From contig CM074856.1 of assembly GCA_037501455.1 (NCBI GenBank), positions 90,284,001-90,348,000 on the forward strand: DNA of 64,000 nt. The letters run 5' to 3'. Source of the stretch: Lantana camara (taxonomy: Eukaryota > Streptophyta > Magnoliopsida > Lamiales > Verbenaceae). The first letter of the stretch is position 1. Every line of letters begins with the position of its first letter. The translations under genes and the position numbers were made by a program. The notes under the pieces were generated by a model. That model did not search any database. It saw nothing but the letters and a program-made list of their open reading frames with translations, and had not been told where the DNA came from. Shown piece after piece: positions 56,516 through 64,000 of the stretch.

Positions 56516-59379
56516 TGTAACACCCGAGCGCAAAGTGTCACATCCCCCGCACCGAGACCCGACCCGAATATGAAATGGACTATCCATACCCGAGCCAAAT
56601 CAGGGTGAACGGGGACACACACACACACATCTAAGCCAGGCGTGACTAGCCTATCACTTAAACCCCAATAACCACAACAACCAAAGTAGCAGAGTAATAG
56701 GAAAAGCGGAAGCAATAAGTCATATATCATAATTTGAGCTATATGCTCTAGGTACCAATGGTTATTCCATATATTGAGCTCTACGCTCTATGTGCCAACA
56801 TTTACGTTCCAAATCCTAACCAAAAGCACGAGTATGCAAGTGTAACACCAAAATACAAGAGCTACAAGCGAAAGCAAGACCTAGGACTCGTATTCCCGCC
56901 TAGCTCCCTCAACACCTGCACAAACAACTGAAAACCAAACGGGTTCAGTCCAAAGGGGACTGGTGGGTATAAAACAGGGTATAATAGAATATATAACGGT
57001 AATTAAACAATCACATGCAAGCCATAATCCCAAGTGAGGTTTTGAAGAATTTCCCAAGTGGGTGAATAAAGATCATCAAAAGGGATTATAACGAATCATT
57101 AACATTAGGTCATTATTGGCCCGGCGAGTGGGCGTGCATTATCTCCAACCAACACCTTGTGTAAAACATTTAAACATTCATTCTTTCATTCTTTCATTCT
57201 TTTCATGCAATCATTCTTTTTTGCACATTCATAACATTTACACCTTCTTCCTCCGGGTTGGTGACGGGCTTGCAAGACCCGACCACCCATTCATTGACCA
57301 AAAGGGGTTACACGACTCCCCAGATGGCGCTCAGCGTCCATTCCTCGCTAACTCCTAACGAGGTCCGATTACGCCGTTAATTGGTGGAACTAATAAGACG
57401 GATCATCGTCGGCCCATGCCTCCCTGGATAGCCACTAACACTAAGTCCCTGGGCCCCATTCGTGCATAACATTCATTCTTTCTTTTCTCGCCAAAACATT
57501 TGGTAGGATTTATAAAATAAGAGCTTTACGTTGGAAACATTTACTCTTTGAAAATGACTCTATATTTATATACACTTTGGTCGAAAACTTTTCACGTTAA
57601 AGGTATTTATAGGGTCATGTAGCTAAGTAGAAGAAAAACCCACCTCGAATGGCAAAAGAAGAACACACGAGCCTCACTGACCGGCCTCATCGCCAAAGGA
57701 ATCAAAATCTGTGCAAGACAGGTGAAGTGAGACTCAAAATGACCATATAAGACGCTCGGCAAATCTATGGTTGATATGAATGCTTTAAAACATGTAACGG
57801 ACAAGTTCATGTGCACTATTAATGTCAGAAAGCATATAACCGTGTATAACTTTCATTCTTGCATTTATATAACAATCATAAACATAGCTTAAATGAAGTC
57901 ACGTTCAATGTCATTCACAAATACGAGCCACGCATGCAATCCAAGCAAGAAAAGAGACTTCCCAAGGCTGCCATTTCAAATGACACGGCCGTGTTGAGTT
58001 TTCAAAGGAAACGGATACGGCCGTGTCCGAGGTTTAAAATCAGAAAATTCAAAGTCGATGGCTTGACACGGCCGTGTTACATTTTCAAAGGATTTGGACA
58101 CGACGTGTCCGAGGTTATAATCAGAAAAATTCAAAGTCGATAGCCCAACACGGCCGTGTCCATTTTCAGTTCAAAGCTGACACGGCCGTGTCAGCTCGTC
58201 GTTTTGAAAGAAATAACAGAGCAGCAGCTCTGTTACGCGAGGGAAAAGCTTGCAAAACAGGGCAGCCACCAAGAAGCTCTCAAACCACACTTAGACATGA
58301 TATCAAGCCATAAAATTCATGCAAATCACATAACTCATTCATACAAGCAAGAATTCATCCACAAAGTTGGCAAAAGATCACCCAATAACAAGCTTTCAAT
58401 CATGGAGGTTTCAAGCTTCATCAATGGCATAACATGCTCTAATCATCAAAACTTGAATTTAAACATATAAGAATGATAGAAAGCTTACAAGAATCATTTA
58501 TCAAGAATCAAATTTCACTTTAAATCAAGACAACCAAAGGTCAAGCTCAAACCCTCAATTCATGCTCTAGTCCAACCCATAAGAATTCTCCAGTCTTGCC
58601 AAGCCAATCATAGATGAAAAGATAGAGGAGGAGATGGAGATTACAAATCTTAGCTCACCTTGGAAAAAGATCGTATGGAAGCTAGACTTGAGCTCAAACT
58701 TGGTTGATAAAAAATGAAGGGTTTCTTGAGAGTGCTTCCTTGCTCCTTGCCTTGGTTGCTTTGATCGATCAAAATGGAAGAAAGGGGTAGGAATTGCTGA
58801 CATCTAATAAGGAAATGGGTAGTGTAAGGGTTGGTCCAAGTCCGGTTCGTTTAAGAAAAGGTTCAAACAAGTTATAACGTCGAGGTTATGAAACGGTTCG
58901 TTATCGAAGGTTCAAATGATATTGAAAAGGTACAAGGTCAAGTTCAAAGAATAGGTATCGTCGAAACAAGTTGAACGCCGGTTACGGATGTCGATTTCGA
59001 GGTCCGGAGCTCAAGATATCGCGAAAACCGTTCAGGGTGGCCTATTATACAAATAGGTCCCTAAACTTTCAAAAAGTGGCAATTTAGCCCAAACTCAATT
59101 TCCAATTGAGTCCAAAACATTCAAATACTTTACAATCAAGCCCACGGATTACACGAAACACGTAAGTTCATTCAATTAACACCACATTCACGGAATTTAC
59201 ATTTTCACAAATCCAATCACATATTCATAGCTCATAAAGACAATCATGAGAAATTTTAAACAAATAAATCAAATTATAACGAATTCAATTAACAAATCAA
59301 AATATAAAAAAAATCATATAATTAAATATAAATACGCACGTAACACTTACCTGCACGTGTGAAAACTCGGGTCATCACA
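56516..59379 (-). repeat. 3' LTR of gypsy chromovirus J
   Basis: 2864 bp, TGTAACACCCGAGCGC to ...CGGGTCATCACA on plus; the PPT follows at 59380. The flank TTACC (56511-56515) should recur outside the window. It contains six ACACGGCCGTGT-type palindromes (57982-58195), a GC-rich block (57240-57440) equivalent to that of K, and GAG/GTGGGT (GT at 57642-57643) where other LTRs have GTGAGG. Short ORFs here are not protein genes. Confidence 0.87.
57982..58195. repeat. Six GC-rich palindromes in the J LTR
   Basis: Copies at 57982, 58013, 58065, 58096, 58147 and 58176. The longest is the perfect 20-mer GCTGACACGGCCGTGTCAGC (58176-58195); the one at 58096 is shortened to GACACGACGTGTCC. They are embedded in a loose roughly 80-bp tandem repeat (AAATTCAAAGTCGAT...). 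Confidence 0.85.
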
Positions 59380-59414
59380 ACCTCTCCCCCTTAAGAGAAT
59401 CCGTCCTCGGATTC
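59380..59414 (-). other. PPT and PPT-proximal hairpin of J
   Basis: On minus, GAATCCG-AGGA-CGGATTC (59397-59414), then CTTAAGGGGGAGAGGT and the LTR. The stem begins within the stop codon of the pol frame, so only about 33 bp separate coding sequence from the LTR, and there is no hairpin array. Confidence 0.85.
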
Positions 59415-59712
59415 ATTTATCGACCGGAAACAATTCGGGATGAAATCTTTTCATCTTCTCCTCCGTCTCCCACGTAGCCTCTTCCGACTTATCATTTCTC
59501 CATAAAACTTTAACTAGTGGGATTTGCCGGTTTCTTAATTCTTGAAATTTTCGATCCAAAATTCTAACCGGTTTCTGCACGAAGGTAAGGTTAAGCTCAA
59601 GTTCCACTTCTTCAACGGTTAGGATCTCGGATTCATCCGGATAATATTTCCGAAGCTGAGAAACATGGAATACATTATGAATTCCTGTCAAACTCGGGGG
59701 TAGATCCAAACG
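59413..59712 (-). pseudogene. J integrase C-terminus with chromodomain-like tail
   Basis: A 98-codon frame reading MDLPPSLTGIHNVFHVSQLRKYYPDESE..., then a chromodomain-like end with PVRILDRKFQELRNRQIPLVKV and LWRNDKSEEATWETEEKMKR. In chromoviruses this tail directs integration to marked heterochromatin. It is separated from the integrase frame only by a stop (59713-59715) where related elements have Tyr. The pattern fits a Tekay/Del-type chromovirus; the clade is tentative. Confidence 0.85.
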
Positions 59713-60819
59713 CTAGGTTGTATCTCCAATTCTTTCCAGAATCTCATAAGGTCCCAAATATCGGGGATTTAACTTTCCTCCCCTACCAATTCGAGTGAAT
59801 CCTTTTCGAGGTGAAGCTTTCAGAAACACTCTATCCCCGACAGTAAACTCAAGATCCTTTCTCCGTTTATCTGCATAGCTTTTCTGTCGGTCTTGGGCTG
59901 CTTTCATCCGTTGTCTGATTATTTGGACCTTATCAATTGCTTCCTGCACGGCCTTAGAAGGTTTTTCTTTATTCTCCCCTCGTTTTACACCTTCTTGCTT
60001 CGTCCAATTCCATTCTTCTAAATCAAAGAACAACGGTGATCTGCATTTTCGTCCGTAGAGAGCTTCACATGGGGCCATTTCTATCGATGCTTGAAAACTG
60101 TTATTATAGGCGAACTCAATCAAAGGTAATTGCTCGTTCCACGAACTCGAAAAATCCAATGCACATGCTCTCAACATATCCTCCAAATATTTGATTAATC
60201 TCTCGGATTGCCCATCTATCTGAGGATGGAAAGCTGTGCTGAATTGAAGCCTTGTTCCCAGATTCCTTTGCAATTCTAGCCAAAACCTAGAAGTGAACCT
60301 CGAATCCCGATCTGATACAATGCTGACCGGTACACCATGAAGTCGCACAATTTCATCAACATATTTCTTAGCCAATTTCTTCACCTTATCCGTCATCCTA
60401 ATAGCCAGAAAATGCACCGATTTCGTTAATCGATCCACTATTACCCAAATTCCATCCAAACCACCTCTCACTCGTGGAAGACGCGTAACGAAATCCATCG
60501 CCACTTGCTGCCATTTCCATTCTGGGATAGGTAACGGTTGAAGTAACCCCGATGGTTTCTGATGTTCTACTTTCACAACTTGGCAAGTCAAACAATGCCT
60601 CACGAAATTGATCACATCCCGCTTAAGTCCATTCCACCAATAAAATTTCTTTAAATCCTTATACATCTTATTTCCCCCGGGATGTATGGAATACCCTGAT
60701 CGATGAGCTTCTTCCAACAACAACCGTTTCAATTCTTCCGGAACCACAACTCTGTTCTTGAACCTTAGAAGCCCGGTGTCATCAAACCCGAACGGACCCT
60801 CTGAATCATTTCTAGCTTT
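59713..60819 (-). pseudogene. J integrase
   Basis: The 344-codon frame (60747-59713) contains the HHCC zinc module (HRSGYSIHPGGNK ... CLTCQVVK) and a catalytic core with D in AMDFVTRLP, D in SDRDSRFTSRFW and E in DGQSERLIKYLED, so the DDE residues are present. It ends with the GKLNPRYLGPYEIL module. A short piece to 60819 joins it to the RNase H frame across a stop. The protein would insert element cDNA into chromatin. The domain is complete, but the polyprotein is interrupted on both sides. Confidence 0.9.
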
Positions 60820-62037
60820 CTACACTAACCTCTGAACCTCGGGATCCACTCTTTGCGCTTCAAACAATCTTTGCTGAAGGTCCGGTTGAACCGTAATATT
60901 CTGAATACTAGCTCTTAGCTTGAAAGACTCAGATTCTTCTCCAACTTCCACTTTCACACTAGACACACTAGCCATCCTGCTAAGTGCATCCGCGACCACA
61001 TTAGCTTTTCCGGGGTGGTAACAAATCGTACATTCATAATCCGCCAACATCTCCATCCAACGCCTATGTCTCTTGTTTAATTCCTTCTGAGAGAACAAAT
61101 ATTGAAGACTCTTGTGGTCGGAAAAGATCTCAAAAGAAACTCCGTAAAGATAGTGTCGCCATTTTCCCAAAGCGAAGATCACTGCTGCAAGCTCTAGATC
61201 GTGAGTGGCATAATTCTGTTCATGATCTTTCAATTTCCTCGAGGCATCAGCTATCACCTTACCCTTCTGCATCAAAACACATCCCAACCCTTCTTTCGAG
61301 GCGTCTGTATAAACCATGTATCCTTCAGTGCCCTCGGGAAGTGCTAATACCGGTGCAGTGGTTAATTTTTCCTTCAAGAGTTGGAAACTCGCTTCACATG
61401 CCTCGTCCCACTCAAATTTAGCTTCCTTCTTAGTTAATCGAGTTAAAGGACCAGCTATCTTTGAAAAATCCTTCACGAACCGGAGGTAATAACCTGCCAA
61501 TCCCAAGAAACTTCTTACCTCAGAAGCATTCTTCGGACTCTGCCATTGAGTAACTGTCTCAATCTTTGAAGGATCAACTTCCAAACCCTTACTCGAAATA
61601 ACATGGCATAGAAAAGCAACCCGATCGATCCAAAACTCGCACTTACTAAACTTCGCATACAACCGGTGTTCTCTCAACGTCTCCAATACCAACTTGAGAT
61701 GCCTAGCATGATCTTCCGGAGTCTTTGAATACACGAGAATGTCATCAATGAAAATTACAACGAATTTATCCAAATAAGGCCGAAAAATCCGATGCATCAT
61801 ATCCATAAATGTTGCAGGGGCATTTGTCAATCCAAACGGCATCACTACGAACTCGTAATGCCCATACCGGGTGTTGAATCCTGTCTTTGGTATATCCTCT
61901 TCTCGGATTTTCAACTGGTAGTAGCCTTGCCTTAAATCCAGCTTCGAATAAACCCTTGAACCTTGCAGCATATCAAATAAATCCTCTATGTGGGGCAACG
62001 GGTACTTATTCTTGATAGTCATCCGATTAAGCTCCCG
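60820..62037 (-). pseudogene. J reverse transcriptase and RNase H
   Basis: A 400-codon frame (62022-60820). RT motifs: [27 protein letters not shown] and [10 protein letters not shown] (the active-site DD of Ty3/gypsy). The connection is [15 protein letters not shown]. RNase H motifs: [36 protein letters not shown] and VVADALSRM. All key acidic residues are present. The frame is opened by a stop at 62038-62040 replacing the Tyr of RMCIDY and closed by a stop at 60820-60822. Apart from these point stops the domains look intact, so decay is recent. Reading through both stops would be needed for a polyprotein. Confidence 0.92.
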
Positions 62038-63920
62038 TTAATCTATACACATTCTCAACGACCCATCTTTCTTCTTGACAAAGAGAATCGGAGTACCCCA
62101 CGGAGATGAACTCGGTCGGATATATCCACTCTTGAGTAGTTCCTCGAGTTGAATCTTCAACTCTTTCAACTCTGCCGGAGCCATTCTATAAGGAGTCTTA
62201 GAATAAGGTTCTGATCCCGTATATAAATCAACAACAAATTCAATCTCCCGATCCGGTGGTAGAGAACCCAAATTCTCTGGAAATACATCGGGATATTCCT
62301 TTACCACAGCTGTCTCCTCAAAACTTGATTGATCTTTTGGTTTATTAAGGAGATAGGCTATAAATCCCGTGGCTCCATCCTTCACTAATTTACGAGCTTC
62401 CATAAACGACAATAGAGGTATATTCTTCGACCCAACTTCTCCAATCAACTCATCACCCAATTTTATCTTCTTCTTAAAACAATCCACTTCGGCCCGGTGC
62501 CGATACAACCAATCCATCCCGAAGATTACCCCATACTTCTTCATAGACATCACGATGAAGTCTGCCGGATAATCTCTCCCTTCTATCAAAACTGAACAAC
62601 CCCTAACAACCCGATCTGTCTGCAAACTACCTCCAAGAGGCGAGCTCACATAATAACAAGAATTTGAACAAGTAACAGATAAGCACAGAGGGGCACATAA
62701 ATCAGAAGAAATGAAAGAATGAGTGGCACCTGGATCGAATAATGCGTGAATGCTCATGTTATGAATGCAAACGGTACCTTCCACCACAGTATTTGGATCA
62801 GCTTTAAGTTTCTGCTCCTCACCCTCAAGGGCATAAGCTTGTGCCTGAACCATCGGTCTCGGAGCTCCAGCTTGATACCCTGGTGTCTTGTCCGGGCATG
62901 AAAAAGCCATATGATCCCCTTTTCCACATATCAAGCACAATCTCAATCTCTTTCGACAATTGTTATAAGAATGGGTTGGCCATCCACAATAAGTACACGG
63001 AGGCTGATCATTGCGAGATCCCTTAGGAGCCGGTGGTGCCTCAAGTGGTCGTGGAATGGGTGCACTCTGATCTCCCGCTCTAGGCTTCTTGAAAGGTCCT
63101 TTTGGGGTTGGAGCTGGTAAATTTATCGGCCTCTTCCCTTTGTTAAATCCCGAGCCGAATCCTGACCCTTGTCCCTGGCGGTAAGTTGGTCTCCTAGCAT
63201 TTACAGAATCCTTAACCTTTAAGGCTTTAGAAGTAGCCTTCGCCCAAGTACTCGTGTTAACCGCCTCAAGAGCTGCCTGGATATCTGGTCGCAGTCCCTG
63301 AACAAACGGCATAGCTTTATGAAAGTCATCACCCGCTATATTTGGTACATAGCGAGACAATCTCTCATAATCCGAAATATACTCGGCCATAGATCTCGAT
63401 CCCTGCTTCAATTCGGTGAATTCCCTCAATCTTCGAGTACGGGAGGAGGGAGGAATGAACTTATTCTTGAACTCCCGCGTAAATACTTCCCAGTTAATCT
63501 CTTCTCCAGCTGCTTCCAAGACTATCCGTGTGCTTTCCCACCAAGAGTAGGCCTCCCCTTGTATCAAAGTAAAAGTGCATCGAGCCTTCTCTCGGGACTC
63601 ATACGGAATGAGCCCCCATATCCTCTCGACTTATTTCAACCACATTTCCGCCTGCGCATCTTTCCCTTAAAGAACTTGGGAGGTCTTTGGTTCTGAAACT
63701 CCCTAAGTATAACAGAAAACGGTGCCTCTTGCGGTACAGCAGGTACAGGTGGTGCCGGAGGTGCTGGTGGTACATAATCTCGAAGCCTCTGGTCTATAAT
63801 GTTGATAACCGAATTAACAAAGGCTTATGCTGGCTGTGGCTGTGGAGGAGGAGGTGTAGGAGTACGATCACGATGGTGACGTCGTCCGGGAGATCTATCA
63901 TGGTGTCTACGTGGAGGCAT
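62038..63920 (-). pseudogene. gag-pro: J gag and protease
   Basis: The ATG at 63920 opens MPPRRHHDRSPGRRHHRD, matching the K Gag start, but a stop follows at codon 32. Homology continues (LREFQNQRPPKF) through a frame break near 63660 and another stop near 63630. From 63567 a 509-codon frame holds the Gag core (GEAYSWWES, REFKNKFIPP, LRPDIQAALEAVN) and zinc knuckles CTYCGWPTHSYNNC and CLICGKGDHMAFSC. Next come the protease active-site region (near 62728-62736) and the start of RT (RMCID, then stop). The protease motif reads LFDPGATHSF; DSG or DTG is expected, so the catalytic triplet is altered. Gag similarity to K links the two families. Confidence 0.9.
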
Positions 63921-64000
63921 CTTGTCAATAATTACTGAAAATGCGTGCTAGGTTTAGTTTATGCATGATAATGCAATCAATTCCATCAAAATTCGAAATT
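63921..64000 (-). other. J leader end just upstream of gag
   Basis: On minus, ATTTTCAGTAATTATTGACA precedes the gag ATG: an acceptor-like TTTTCAG (AG at 63935-63936), 14 nt before the ATG. The PBS and 5' LTR lie outside the window. Confidence 0.5.

Noticed and set aside
56620..56632. Short (AC)n tract as a functional Z-DNA or enhancer element
   Set aside because: Too short and simple to support any call beyond a microsatellite within the J LTR.
1..64000. tRNA genes suggested by TGGTATCAGAGC strings
   Set aside because: All are 12-18 nt primer-binding sites next to LTR ends, without a tRNA body.

Overview
The window is plant nuclear DNA, most likely seed-plant heterochromatin or another repeat-rich region; the genus cannot be told from the sequence. 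I found no host gene, tRNA, rRNA, bacterial gene or CRISPR array. Nearly everything is LTR retrotransposon. The evidence is: primer-binding sites complementary to initiator tRNA-Met (TGGTATCAGAGCC, intact or one base off, on either strand); polypurine tracts next to TG...CA-ended LTRs of 2 to 4 kb; 5-bp target-site duplications; and recognisable Ty1/copia and Ty3/gypsy protein domains.

Layout, with the labels used below. 1-1251 and 11297-13851: minus-strand copia element B (leader and 5' LTR; its coding part lies left of the window). Copia element A (plus, 1252-11296, duplication GCCCA) is nested in B. B is inserted in the 3' LTR of gypsy-type element C (minus, 13852-31564). The C interior holds gypsy-type element D (minus, 18169-27076, duplication GATCT). 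C sits in a copia LTR remnant E (31565-31833), which abuts the end of gypsy element F (PPT, partial LTR F1, then a related LTR F2, 31834-about 35564). 35565-37388 is a pile of LTR ends: M1, I, M2 and the LTR end of H. Minus-strand copia H (37039-37531 and 51585-about 54873) is split by gypsy element K (37532-51584, duplication CTTCA). K is a three-LTR, two-body tandem of a gag-only element. A plus-strand copia fragment L (about 54874-56515) lies head-to-head with H. L is cut by gypsy chromovirus J (minus, 56516 to beyond 64000), the only element with a recognisable full gag-pol, and it carries several stops.

How the parts relate. C, D and K have little or no coding capacity: K has one intact gag, and C and D have none that I recognise. 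They share cis-signals with J and with each other: a conserved splice-donor-like site in the LTR, a self-complementary block just after the PBS, and a hairpin abutting the PPT. C, D and K also carry an array of short hairpins downstream of gag. J lacks the array but has a closely related Gag plus pol, so J-like elements are the obvious helpers. In the copia group, A has nearly identical LTRs (about 29 differences counted by eye over 2290 bp) around a heavily decayed polyprotein, so it too was probably mobilised in trans.

The most interesting signals are RNA-level: the covarying hairpin array, the covarying PPT-proximal hairpin, the possible leader intron, and two large inverted duplications able to give double-stranded RNA. 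All boundaries and identities were read by eye, without alignment software or database searches.
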